A stretch of 40,091 nucleotides of DNA from an uncultured Alistipes sp. (GTDB lineage: Bacteria; Bacteroidota; Bacteroidia; Bacteroidales; Rikenellaceae): the NCBI GenBank assembly GCA_937880705.1, contig CALGRZ010000078.1:1-40091 (forward strand), given 5' to 3'. Shown one piece after another: positions 30,876 to 39,274 of this stretch. Every line of letters starts with the position of its first letter. The first letter of the stretch is position 1. Below the pieces are notes generated by a model, which saw only the letters and a list, made by a program, of their open reading frames with translations, was not told where the DNA came from and ran no database searches. The translations under genes were made by a program, and so were the position numbers.

Positions 30876-33800
30876 TTAAAACTTATTCTTGTTAAACTTC
30901 GGTTTCTCACCCATAAACTTGGGCTCGCGCTGGTCAAACTGCGACGTTGCGCCCATGCTGATGCTCTCCCATGCAGGGGCTGCAAGGGTCGAGGTCGAGG
31001 GCAACGACTCGTGGTCGAGAGCCTTGAACGCCTCGTAAGAGTACTCCTCGCCCGCATACTTCATAATACGCTTAACCATCGACTCGCGCGAGATGGCGTT
31101 GTAGTAGGCGATGTTGTTGTTCATACACGATGTCGCCTCCGAGCGATATACACCGCGAGTGTGCATATATGCTCCCTCGTAGACATCGACAACATTCGAG
31201 AACTGCGGGTCGTAAATCATGTGGGCCCATGGCACATCCTGCATACCTCCCGTAAGCGAGATATTGGTGTAGAAGCCGTAAGCCTTCATCTGGTTGATCG
31301 CTTCGACATGTCCGCAGCAGGGACAACTGCACGACTGGATAAAGGCGTTGTGGTAGATATACTCATCTGCCAACTTACCGAAGCCGTGGCCACCGGCCTC
31401 GTGGTGTATCAAGCCCTGGAAGTCGTAGGGTGCGGGGTCGTTGCTCATGGGCACAACAGCCACTGCCGAGCCATCGCCCCACATATAGCACAAACCGCTA
31501 TACTCTGCGCTGTTCTCCACCAAGATAACGAGTGTTGTTGCAACATCGTCGTTGATAGGAGCCACGCAAGCACCCGAGAATACGGTGTCGAAGTCGGGTG
31601 AAACACCCTCATTCAAGGTGTACTGCGAGCCAAAGCGGGCCTCACGGATGGTGTTGACCGTGCCCATACCGCTATCGGCCGACATACCGAATACGGTATA
31701 GACATTGAAGTAGTCCTTGTAGGTCAGGTATGGCTCGATATCGAAGAAGTAGGTGTAGGCATCCTGCATAGCCTTCAGATACTTACCCTCGGCGATATCC
31801 TTGGCATCGAAGCAGTCACCCATCACAACGATATTTACGCCATTACCCACGCCCTTCTCCTGAAGCGTGATAAGGTCGCCATCGCCATACTGGTAGTCGT
31901 ACTGCTCAACGGTCATACGGGCGCGATACTCCTTGCCATCGAGCAGGAATACCACCTCGCCACCACGACCTGCGTGGGTGCTCTCCACGACTGTGCCGTT
32001 GGAGTTAACCGTTCCCGTAGTGAAGGTGCCTACATCGCCTGCGGCCATCTCGTTGACGGTGATAGTAACATCTGTTTTACCTGTGCCCGAAGAGGGGGTG
32101 ACGGTTACCCACTCGGGTGCAGACTCTACCGACCAGGCCTCGCCTGCAGGTGCACGCAGCACAAAGCTCTTTGAGTGCTCATCGTTGAGTGTGCGGAGCA
32201 GGTTGCGCGAGATAGAGAAGTCGCGGTGTGCCTCGATACGCTTAAACTCGCTCCAGCCCGATGCAAACTGATACTTCTTAATAGACTCCTCAGGTACCTC
32301 AATAGTGAAGTTGTCTTTTGCTACGCCATCGAAAGAGTTGGATGCAATAGTGGGCGGGTTCTTTGCCTTGCAGACAATCGAGGATACATAGTAGCAGTAT
32401 GCAAATGCCTGCGACTCAATAACCTCGACATCCTTATGGAGCACGATACCCTCGATATTCCTACATTCATAGAATAAGCCCGATGGGATAGCTACAACAT
32501 TTTCAGGTATCTCAACCACACCGCTCAATCGCCAGCAACCCTCGAATACATTAGAGCCAAGCGAGATAAGTTCCTCAGGTAGAACAAGTGTGCCGTTGAA
32601 CTCTGTCCATCCAAATGCCCGTTCTCCAATCGTGGTAACAGTTGAAGGAATATTTAACTCACCCTTGAAGTTTGTACCGTAAAATGCCCATGACTGAATC
32701 TCTGTCAAACCCATAGGCAGGGTGAGGTTCCCAGTGAAACCGCATGACAAAAATGCATTATTCATAATAACCTTTATTCCTTTTGGAATTGTCAAAGAGC
32801 CTGTCAGACCATAACAACTGCTAAATGCCTGACTACCGATATACTCCAAGCCCTCTGGCAGTGCGAGGTTACCCTTGATAGCAGAGTCGCTGAATGCACT
32901 ATTTCCAATTCGCTTTAATGAGGCGGGGAGTGAAATCTCGCACATCAATGATGTACAACCATAGAATGCACCATATATATCACCCGAACAAGAAGCGCCA
33001 TAGTCGTCATCTTGACCTCCGCCTATAACCTCCAAGGTAGAAGGGAACTGAATATTGGTAATTTTTGTTCCATTGAAGCCCGAAACATATTTCAAGCCCT
33101 CCGGTAACTGAAGCGTACCTGTAAGAGAGGTGTTACCAAATGCGTCTATCGCAATAGCTTCCAATTTATCTGGAAGCACACACTTGATAAGGGTTTTTTT
33201 ACCGCTAAATGCATTACATGGGATCAGGTAAACACCATCAATCTTACTCTCTACCTCCTTAAGGTTAAGGCGCATAAGCGAGGTCATCTTATCTCGCATA
33301 AACTCATAGTCGGCTTTACCAATCTCACCTGTAAGCTTCAAGTTCTTAATGGCGGTAACATCCATCTCCAAGCGGTCAACCATAGTCTTCTCCAAGCGAC
33401 CGGCCTCGGGCGAGTGAACAACAACATACTCGCGAGCATCGTCCTCGTGTGAGACATTATCGGCCTCCCACGGCATGATGCTGACACCAACAAGCTCGAC
33501 CTCGTAGTCGCCCGTATTGGCAACCTTGTTGACACTCAAGTCAAAGGTGGTAATCTTGCCGGCAACATAGTCGGTATCCTCGGAACGTACAAAGTGTCGA
33601 GGATGACCGTCGATGGTGACAACCAAGACATTATCGCCCGCAACAACCCTCTGCGGAACAACAATAGCGCGGAAATCACCATTGTCGTTGGCAGGAATGA
33701 TGCCATCCAACGGCATATCGCCCTCGGGGGTAACTACGCCCGTAGAGAGGTCGATAGTAGACTTGCGGATGGTGCTGGTAACCAAAACCTCCCTCTTAAC

Positions 33801-34403
33801 AGAGGCATACTCCGCCTCGTCGGCCCAACCCTCACCCTGAAGGAAGCGTACACGAACAGAGGACATCTTGTGCTGGAAGTTGAGGTTGATGCGCGAAGCT
33901 GTGGGTGCGATATTCTCGGCCTTGGCCCACAGAAAATCACTCGCCTCGTATGTACCAAGTTGACCATTCTGTGCGGCGGTGCGCTGATCCTTTGCTACCT
34001 CAAAGGGGTAGTCATAGATAGAGGTGGGCTCGGCATAGGGGTAGTAACCGTAGAAGTCGACGTGAGTGTCGTCATCCTTGTAGTAGAGGTCGTACTCCGA
34101 TGACCATGTGCCATCCTCGCCAAGCTTGAACTGTACGTTGTCGGCATGGTTGTCCTCGACAAGAAGCTCGCCGGGGGTCTCGCCATCGTAGTTGACAAGA
34201 TAGATGCCCACAACATCACCGGTGCAGAAACCACTGTCGTCGACACGAGTGTAGTCGTGCTGTTCAATATTACCCTCTATCTCAACCTTGTGAGATATAC
34301 CCGGTTCGGGCAGAGGATAGACCTCCAAACCCAAATCATCGGTGACACAGCCCACGGAGAGTAGTGCTGCACAACCGAGAGTAAATAGTGCTCTTGTTTT
34401 CAT
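30876..34403 (-). CDS. fimbrillin/BspA-LRR/BACON/M64 peptidase fusion lipoprotein
   Basis: 1175-aa multidomain lipoprotein (signal MKTRALFTLGCAALLSVGC). Residues about 25-310 form an Mfa-like fimbrillin domain (DFYGYYPYAEPTSIYDYPF, YEASDFLWAKAENIAPTAS, LNFQHKMSSVRVRFL). Residues about 330-700 are BspA-type leucine-rich repeats (LPEGLEYIGSQAFSSCYG, IPSTVTTIGERAFGWTEF). Residues about 715-835 look like a BACON domain (WSVESAPEWVTVTPSSGTG). Residues about 840-1150 are an M64 metallopeptidase. Its zinc site is HEAGGHGFGKLADEY (His1001, Glu1002, His1006, Asp1013-Glu1014), with downstream ISRESMVKRIM. M64 includes bacterial IgA proteases. The LRR part is clearly more AT-rich than both flanks. It is the third gene of the operon. 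An adhesin that also cuts host proteins is a reasonable inference. Confidence 0.88.
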   Translation of the reverse strand: MKTRALFTLGCAALLSVGCVTDDLGLEVYPLPEPGISHKVEIEGNIEQHDYTRVDDSGFCTGDVVGIYLVNYDGETPGELLVEDNHADNVQFKLGEDGTWSSEYDLYYKDDDTHVDFYGYYPYAEPTSIYDYPFEVAKDQRTAAQNGQLGTYEASDFLWAKAENIAPTASRINLNFQHKMSSVRVRFLQGEGWADEAEYASVKREVLVTSTIRKSTIDLSTGVVTPEGDMPLDGIIPANDNGDFRAIVVPQRVVAGDNVLVVTIDGHPRHFVRSEDTDYVAGKITTFDLSVNKVANTGDYEVELVGVSIMPWEADNVSHEDDAREYVVVHSPEAGRLEKTMVDRLEMDVTAIKNLKLTGEIGKADYEFMRDKMTSLMRLNLKEVESKIDGVYLIPCNAFSGKKTLIKCVLPDKLEAIAIDAFGNTSLTGTLQLPEGLKYVSGFNGTKITNIQFPSTLEVIGGGQDDDYGASCSGDIYGAFYGCTSLMCEISLPASLKRIGNSAFSDSAIKGNLALPEGLEYIGSQAFSSCYGLTGSLTIPKGIKVIMNNAFLSCGFTGNLTLPMGLTEIQSWAFYGTNFKGELNIPSTVTTIGERAFGWTEFNGTLVLPEELISLGSNVFEGCWRLSGVVEIPENVVAIPSGLFYECRNIEGIVLHKDVEVIESQAFAYCYYVSSIVCKAKNPPTIASNSFDGVAKDNFTIEVPEESIKKYQFASGWSEFKRIEAHRDFSISRNLLRTLNDEHSKSFVLRAPAGEAWSVESAPEWVTVTPSSGTGKTDVTITVNEMAAGDVGTFTTGTVNSNGTVVESTHAGRGGEVVFLLDGKEYRARMTVEQYDYQYGDGDLITLQEKGVGNGVNIVVMGDCFDAKDIAEGKYLKAMQDAYTYFFDIEPYLTYKDYFNVYTVFGMSADSGMGTVNTIREARFGSQYTLNEGVSPDFDTVFSGACVAPINDDVATTLVILVENSAEYSGLCYMWGDGSAVAVVPMSNDPAPYDFQGLIHHEAGGHGFGKLADEYIYHNAFIQSCSCPCCGHVEAINQMKAYGFYTNISLTGGMQDVPWAHMIYDPQFSNVVDVYEGAYMHTRGVYRSEATSCMNNNIAYYNAISRESMVKRIMKYAGEEYSYEAFKALDHESLPSTSTLAAPAWESISMGATSQFDQREPKFMGEKPKFNKNKF

Positions 34404-34434
34404 GTGTGTGTTATTTTAAGTTAATGTTTGTTTA

Positions 34435-35367
34435 CTAAATGGAGCCTTCGACATTCTCACCACTGCCCCAACCATCGACGCCCATGCCGGCACTCGATGA
34501 GGCAAGTGTGAGCTCGCGGGTCATGCTCTTGTACTTGTTGCGAGTAAAGGTGAGGGTGCTGCCAACCTCGAAGCTCTGCTCGCCACCATAGTAGCCACTG
34601 ACAGTGACGGTGAAACCGCTCTTCATCGTAATGGGAGGTACAACAAACCAAAATACGGTGGCCTCGGCCTCGCTATCGCCGATAACTACACCGCCATCGC
34701 CACAATGAAGCGTCACAGTGTTGCCCGAACCACTCATAGTGCAGGTGGGGTTGCCACCATAGACAGGGACAATGGATGCGGCGCCCGTGATGGCCTCGCC
34801 ACTGTTGGTGGTGAGCTTGATGGAGCCAACGGTCTGATTGTCACCGTAGAGAAGTACGCGCAGGAATGAGCCTACGTTGCGGAAACGAAGGTCAAAGTCG
34901 TCGAGGTCGGCAGTGACGGCAACCATGGGATTGGCACCTAAACCAACCGAGCCCTCAACATAGTTCTGCGTAGTGGGGAAGGTGTACTGGATGTAGTCGG
35001 GACTGCCATACTTGTACTTGGTCGACGAGCTGTAGGGGTATATGGCATAGTAGCGGTCGAGGTCGTTGCCCGCGCCGAAGCCCTGGCTGACAAACTCGAA
35101 ATAGCCTGCATTATCGCCATCCTCACCCACAAAAGTGTACTTCTTGTTGAGTGTGAGACCCTCAAAAAGAGTGATGTAGTCACCGGCATTCCAGAGCAGA
35201 CGTATCTGCTCGTCAAGGTAGGTACGCGACTCGTCGCTATCGTCGATAATGCCTACGAAGCGGTGCTCCGCAGTGGGTTTATCGACAACATCTACGGTCG
35301 GCATGTCGCACGAAACAAACAGCATCAGCGCGACAACGGAGAGTAACATTCTCATAATCTTACACAT
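34435..35367 (-). CDS. fimbrillin-family lipoprotein
   Basis: 310-aa predicted lipoprotein; the signal MRMLLSVVALMLFVSC is followed by DMPTVDVVDKP. The mature protein has fimbrillin-like features: SRTYLDEQIRLLWNAGDYI, YYAIYPYSSSTKY, GANPMVAVTADLDDFDLRF, LRVLLYGDNQTVGSIKLTTN and a C-terminal TFTRNKYKSMTRELTLA, the usual strand before the end of Mfa-like folds. The end is low-complexity Gly/Ser/Asp. The first ATG (35367) directly follows the upstream TAA and an ATG four codons later is also possible. Coupled translation with the 41-aa peptide gene is likely. It probably forms the structural or anchor subunit of a surface appendage. Confidence 0.83.
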   Translation of the reverse strand: MCKIMRMLLSVVALMLFVSCDMPTVDVVDKPTAEHRFVGIIDDSDESRTYLDEQIRLLWNAGDYITLFEGLTLNKKYTFVGEDGDNAGYFEFVSQGFGAGNDLDRYYAIYPYSSSTKYKYGSPDYIQYTFPTTQNYVEGSVGLGANPMVAVTADLDDFDLRFRNVGSFLRVLLYGDNQTVGSIKLTTNSGEAITGAASIVPVYGGNPTCTMSGSGNTVTLHCGDGGVVIGDSEAEATVFWFVVPPITMKSGFTVTVSGYYGGEQSFEVGSTLTFTRNKYKSMTRELTLASSSAGMGVDGWGSGENVEGSI

Positions 35368-35493
35368 TTAGAGATTCTGATCTTCATCGGGCTCTGGGTT
35401 CTCCAGTGAGGAGCTGACGCAGATGCCCTCCTCGACAGCAATGTTCATAACCTCAACTTCGGGCGTGAGGTAAGCCTCATACTCTCTCTTCAT
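35368..35493 (-). CDS. 41-aa leader-gene peptide of the fimbrillin operon
   Basis: Short frame MKREYEAYLTPEVEV...SSSLENPEPDEDQNL with no signal peptide. Its TAA is immediately followed by the fimbrillin ATG, which suggests translational coupling. Very small acidic proteins with a PxVEVxxIxVEEG-like middle and a Pro/Asp/Glu-rich tail are common in front of fimbrillin or lipoprotein genes in Bacteroidales, as far as I recall. Their function is unknown. They may be regulators, chaperone-like pieces, or simply a device that brings ribosomes to the next start. The Cys in EGICVSSS looks lipobox-like but no hydrophobic signal precedes it. Confidence 0.72.
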   Translation of the reverse strand: MKREYEAYLTPEVEVMNIAVEEGICVSSSLENPEPDEDQNL

Positions 35494-35605
35494 AGTCTAT
35501 GTTTTTATTTAGTTAATAATTTTCTGTTCTTCGGGCCATATGCCCTATCAGGTTGTTAAAAGTTGTCGTCCTCGGAGCTATATGCCGTTGGGGAATATAC
35601 GCAAA

Positions 35606-35639
35606 GGAGACACCTGACCCATTTAGGTCGAGTGTCTCC
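35606..35639 (-). promoter_or_regulatory. structured leader element of the fimbrillin operon
   Basis: GGAGACAC/GTGTCTCC (8 bp) with an inner GACC/GGTC stem lies about 113 nt upstream of the 41-aa gene. No T run follows on the minus strand, so an intrinsic terminator is unlikely and a regulatory or mRNA-stability element is possible. The rest of 35494-35853 is a long AT-rich leader without a supported gene. Confidence 0.45.
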
Positions 35640-35767
35640 CGATTTTATGCATAACCAATGTGGGTAAATCTTACGAAATACCCCCCCCTATGGCTAATGT
35701 GTTGATAATCAATATGTTATGATTGAATAGCATTTTTTATATATACTCTGTATATATTCGCTCGTTA

Positions 35768-35775
35768 CAAAGTTA
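35768..35775 (-). promoter_or_regulatory. possible -7 element of the fimbrillin operon
   Basis: TAACTTTG on the minus strand matches TAnnTTTG but has no well-spaced -33 TTTG. Use of this box would give a leader of about 270 nt. Confidence 0.4.
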
Positions 35776-35853
35776 ATAATTTTTGCGGAAAAAGCGAAGG
35801 GTTGGGGCAAAAATGTAGCTCGAGCGCAACGGTGGCAGCAGGACAAAACAAAA

Positions 35854-35886
35854 CGGGGATGACTATAAGTAGAATAGTCATCCCCG
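35854..35886 (-). terminator. terminator of the AspT-like gene
   Basis: CGGGGATGACTAT/ATAGTCATCCCCG (13 bp, perfect) with a 7-nt loop. On the minus strand a TTTTGTTTTG tract follows. It is 18 nt beyond the stop. Confidence 0.85.
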
Positions 35887-35904
35887 CTGTTATATAGTGG
35901 TCTA

Positions 35905-37590
35905 TCAGAGTGCCATCAGTATCAGCATCTGTGCCGTGAGCACTCGCAGGAACATCACAACGGGGTAGACCGTGGCGTAGCTCACCGCAGGCATGTCGTT
36001 ACCCGATGATGCGCTGGCAAAGCCCAGTGCAGGGGGATCGGTCATACCGCCCGACATAAGACCCATAAGCGTGTAGTAGTTGACCTTGAACTTAAGGCGT
36101 GCCAGCGTGGCAACAAGCACCAGAGGCAACACGGTGATGATAAGGCCGTAGCCCACCCACTTATAACCGCCATTGATGATAGCATCCACAAAGCCGTCAC
36201 CGGCACCAATGCCCACAGCTGCGAGGAACATCGCAAGGCCTATCTCGCGGAGCATCAGGTTGGCACTCATGGTGGTATATGTCACAAGGCCGAAGTGGGG
36301 GCCAAAGCGACCCAGCAGCAGAGCGATGATCAGGGGGCCACCTGCCAGACCGAGCTTCACGGGCTGGGGTATGTTCATCAGGGGCAGTGAGCCGAGCAGT
36401 ACACCGAGGGCTATACCTATGAATATAGGCAGTAGGTTGGGGTGGTCGAGCTTCTTGAGCGAGTTGCCGAGCACCTTCTCCGATGCGGCTACCGCAGCCT
36501 CGGGGCCTACGACCATCACCTTGTCGCCCACCTGCAACTCCATACCCGGGTAGGGTATGAGGTCGACACCGGCACGGTTTACGCGGGTGATGTTGATGCC
36601 GTAGCGTGTGCGCAGGCGCAGATCCGAGAACTTCTTGCCGTTGATCTCCTCGCGTGTGATAAGGATGCGACGCGATACGAGGGGTGTCGACTGCATAGCC
36701 GTTGCGCCCCACTCGTCGGCGGTCATCTCCACGGGCTCACCAAAGAAGGCGAGGATGGCGTCGCGGTCGTCGTCGGTGCAGATGACGCGCAGGCGGTCAC
36801 CGGCATTGAGCGTGCAGTTGCCGTCGGCCATGATGATCTCACCCGAGGGGTGCATGATGCGTGATACCACAAACTGGCGACCTATGAGCGCATGTGCCAG
36901 GGCTATGGTCTTACCCTCGAGCATCTTGTTGTTGAAGAGCACCGAGTAGCGGTGGGGTAGCTGTGCCTCGTTGCTCATGGCAGCCAGGCCCTCATCCTCC
37001 TTCTTGAGGTCTACACGCAGCACAAAGCGCATGAAGATCATCGTGAGGATGATGCCTATCACACCCAGGGGGTATGCCACGGCGTAGCCGAGCGATATCG
37101 TCGGGTCGTCGATGCCCGTAGAGTCTGTGTATGCCTGTTGTGCGGCACCCAGACCGGGGGTGTTTGTCACGGCACCCGACATCACACCCACCATCGTGGG
37201 CAGGGGCTCACCCGTGATAATGTGAATGACGTATGTTGTGACACCGCCGAGCAACACTATCAGCGAGGCGAGGCCTATGAGCTTCAGACCGCCACTCTTG
37301 AGTGACGAGAAGAAGCCGGGGCCAACCTGAAGACCAATCGAGAATACGAAGAGTATGAGGCCGAACTCCTTGATGAAGTGCAGCACCTCGGGGTCGCACT
37401 TGAGGCCGAAGTGGCCGAGGGCGATACCTGTGAAGAGTATCCACGTCATACCAAACGAGATACCCTTGATCTTGATACGGCTGAGGAATATACCCACAGC
37501 GATCACAATAGCCAGAAGAAAGACGGTATGGGCTATGGAGTAGTGTCCCGGTGTGCCCATCACCACATCTTTGAGCCAGTTGAAATTCAT
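35905..37590 (-). CDS. AspT/YidE-family putative transporter
   Basis: 561-aa inner-membrane protein of the AspT-duplication family. Two homologous membrane halves flank two cytosolic TrkA_C/RCK_C domains. The first half ends near VGVMSGAVTNTPGLGAAQQA and the second near GLMSGGMTDPPALGFASA, the paired MSG-T-PGLG signature of the duplication. The cytosolic part includes HRYSVLFNNKMLEGKTIALA and GINITRVNRAGVDLIPYP. Relatives exchange aspartate/alanine or transport dicarboxylates; the substrate here is unknown. The start at 37590 is chosen because the -7 box overlaps the upstream in-frame ATG at 37632. Confidence 0.9.
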   Translation of the reverse strand: MNFNWLKDVVMGTPGHYSIAHTVFLLAIVIAVGIFLSRIKIKGISFGMTWILFTGIALGHFGLKCDPEVLHFIKEFGLILFVFSIGLQVGPGFFSSLKSGGLKLIGLASLIVLLGGVTTYVIHIITGEPLPTMVGVMSGAVTNTPGLGAAQQAYTDSTGIDDPTISLGYAVAYPLGVIGIILTMIFMRFVLRVDLKKEDEGLAAMSNEAQLPHRYSVLFNNKMLEGKTIALAHALIGRQFVVSRIMHPSGEIIMADGNCTLNAGDRLRVICTDDDRDAILAFFGEPVEMTADEWGATAMQSTPLVSRRILITREEINGKKFSDLRLRTRYGINITRVNRAGVDLIPYPGMELQVGDKVMVVGPEAAVAASEKVLGNSLKKLDHPNLLPIFIGIALGVLLGSLPLMNIPQPVKLGLAGGPLIIALLLGRFGPHFGLVTYTTMSANLMLREIGLAMFLAAVGIGAGDGFVDAIINGGYKWVGYGLIITVLPLVLVATLARLKFKVNYYTLMGLMSGGMTDPPALGFASASSGNDMPAVSYATVYPVVMFLRVLTAQMLILMAL

Positions 37591-37629
37591 GTAAAAGAGG
37601 GTGTTTTGAGTTAGTAAAATATTCTGGCG

Positions 37630-37637
37630 CAAAGATA
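37630..37637 (-). promoter_or_regulatory. -7 element for the AspT-like gene
   Basis: TATCTTTG on the minus strand lies about 40 nt before the start codon. Confidence 0.6.
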
Positions 37638-37951
37638 GTCAAAAAATATAAAGCAACGACTCTCTTTCATAAAAGATGGTATAAAGGTTTTGAAATTATG
37701 TCACTTTTGCCCCTTTATGATGTGTCGAACGCAGGTTGTGGTATACTCCTCGCCCCCTCCTTATATCAATCATATAGTAATCCTTGTATCTCTATCTATC
37801 GTCCTTTTTTTAAAACTCTGAAGTGGGTTGTTTTTCCTTAATTTATACTGCAAAAACGGGCCTTGATAGATTTTTTCTTTTCAGCGTTTTGTAAACATTT
37901 CATTATCAACATATAACAAGTGGCGTGTGATAGATTTTTTTTGGCCGAAAA
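37638..37951. other. AT-rich intergenic stretch without a supported gene
   Basis: About 310 nt of low-GC sequence with repeated T tracts (GATAGATTTTTT twice, near 37866 and 37930). No convincing gene, RNA or hairpin seen. Confidence 0.4.
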
Positions 37952-37983
37952 TTTGGTGATGCCACATTTTTTTCCGAACTTTG
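37952..37983 (+). promoter_or_regulatory. probable promoter of the small-lipoprotein array
   Basis: -33 TTTG (37952-37955), 20-nt spacer, GAACTTTG (37976-37983), one mismatch from TAnnTTTG. The leader would be about 125 nt. Confidence 0.45.
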
Positions 37984-38114
37984 CAGTAGCTATTACCCCC
38001 CAAAACATACATACGCTGTGCTAAAAGCCATCACTGCTCTACAAGTAGTGCCGGTATATTGAAAACTATATATAAACACAATAAAATAAGTGTCAACTTT
38101 AATTTAATATAACC

Positions 38115-38621
38115 ATGAAAAAGATTTTACTTATCTTGGTTTCAGTGCTCTGTTTCGCATGTGAGTATGATTGTGAGAGAGAGTACTGCAAAATATCAGT
38201 CTATTATGCAAACGAGTCATCATACATCGTGGATATTGATGATATCAATTGGCAAATAGTCGATAATCCGGATGATAACAGATGTTCTGGAAGAGGGCAA
38301 CACGAGTTAACTCTCAAACCAAATGAGAAGCTTAAACTCTTCGACGGTTCATTAGCATGTTCAACAGACAATGCCGACATAAACCCCATGATGGAGTTGT
38401 TTCTGCCCGCTTCGGCGATAATCACAATCGGAGAACGCTATCAAGTGACAAGCGATAATGATAGGCTCGAAGGCGAGGATTTAGCACGTCAGTTGGCCTT
38501 ATGGCATATTGACAACTATACGGCGAAGAGAGTTGGTGACCAATGGACACTCACCTACACCTTCACCGATGCGGACTACGAGTATGCCGTGGAGCACGGC
38601 CAGAGGGTAACCGAGGAGTAG
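38115..38621 (+). CDS. small lipoprotein 1 of a tandem paralogue array
   Basis: 168-aa lipoprotein (MKKILLILVSVLCFAC, Cys16). The mature part starts CEYDCEREYCKISVYYANES and seems a single beta-rich domain, with strands such as SYIVDIDDINWQIV and ELTLKPNEKLKLFDG. The last 20 or so residues (LTYTFTDADYEYAVE, HGQRVTEE) are nearly the same as in the next two genes, while the rest is very different. Several extra Cys residues (20, 25, 58 region) may form disulfides. The function is unknown, and the family is not one I recognise. Confidence 0.8.
   Translation: MKKILLILVSVLCFACEYDCEREYCKISVYYANESSYIVDIDDINWQIVDNPDDNRCSGRGQHELTLKPNEKLKLFDGSLACSTDNADINPMMELFLPASAIITIGERYQVTSDNDRLEGEDLARQLALWHIDNYTAKRVGDQWTLTYTFTDADYEYAVEHGQRVTEE
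38552..38621 (+). repeat. conserved 70-bp 3' end, copy 1
   Basis: CACCTACACCTTCACCGATG... through the stop codon. It differs from copies 2 and 3 mainly at GAGCACGGCC versus GAGAATGGGC. Similarity to copy 2 continues about 25 bp past the stop (ACATAAAATTGG). Confidence 0.85.
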
Positions 38622-38684
38622 TACATAAAATTGGCCAAGCGCACTTAATAACTACTTAAGCATATACGAATAAACATTAATCTT

Positions 38685-39200
38685 ATGAAGCGCAGTTTAT
38701 TAAAACTATTATTCGCAGTTGTTACACTGGGAGTACTTGTGTCATGCAGCAAGGTAGAGGGTGATGCATATATGGGTTTTACCTATATCTTTAAGAATAA
38801 CTCAACGCATACCATCCATGTAAAAGACTTAAACAACGAAACCATATCCTTTGAGATGTCAGGGTACGACAATGCTAATGGCATTATGCTGCAACCCGGC
38901 GAAGAGAGGGTTGCTTACTCTACAATTACCTCTGTCTTAAGCCCCATAACAGACAGCGTTATCGAAAATGCCAAGAATGATTATTGGAAATATTTGGCCG
39001 ATACGGCAGTTGTAATATTTGACGATAGCTATCTTGTAGAACACGACCGCCGCGATAATGAGGGTGAACACGAAATCACTGATAGTGAGAACTACACTCT
39101 CGAACGACATGAGCGTCCAGGGTGGAATTGCACCTACACCTTCACCGATGCGGACTACGAGTATGCCGTGGAGAATGGGCAGAGGGTAACCGAGGAGTAG
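38685..39200 (+). CDS. small lipoprotein 2 of the array
   Basis: 171-aa lipoprotein (MKRSLLKLLFAVVTLGVLVSC, Cys21). The mature part includes FTYIFKNNSTHTIHVKDLNN and IMLQPGEERVAYST, which align in layout with gene 1 (a strand, then xxLxPGE/NEKxxx) and with gene 3 (ITLTPGSCHRGAQ). It ends in CTYTFTDADYEYAVE and NGQRVTEE. It starts 63 nt after gene 1 with no promoter box seen, so it is probably on the same mRNA. The function is unknown. Confidence 0.8.
   Translation: MKRSLLKLLFAVVTLGVLVSCSKVEGDAYMGFTYIFKNNSTHTIHVKDLNNETISFEMSGYDNANGIMLQPGEERVAYSTITSVLSPITDSVIENAKNDYWKYLADTAVVIFDDSYLVEHDRRDNEGEHEITDSENYTLERHERPGWNCTYTFTDADYEYAVENGQRVTEE
39131..39200 (+). repeat. conserved 70-bp 3' end, copy 2
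   Basis: Same block as at 38552. Matches copy 3 except for one base (GCGGAC versus GCAGAC). Confidence 0.85.
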
Positions 39201-39274
39201 CACATAAAATTGGGTAGAGGCACTGACTTTTGCAAGCCGACACCAAATGAACTGATGGTTATAACAATATTTTT

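Noticed and set aside
37698..37841. Possible 47-aa gene upstream of the lipoprotein array
   Set aside because: No promoter box, no signal peptide, no recognisable motif, and it lies in low-complexity AT-rich DNA.
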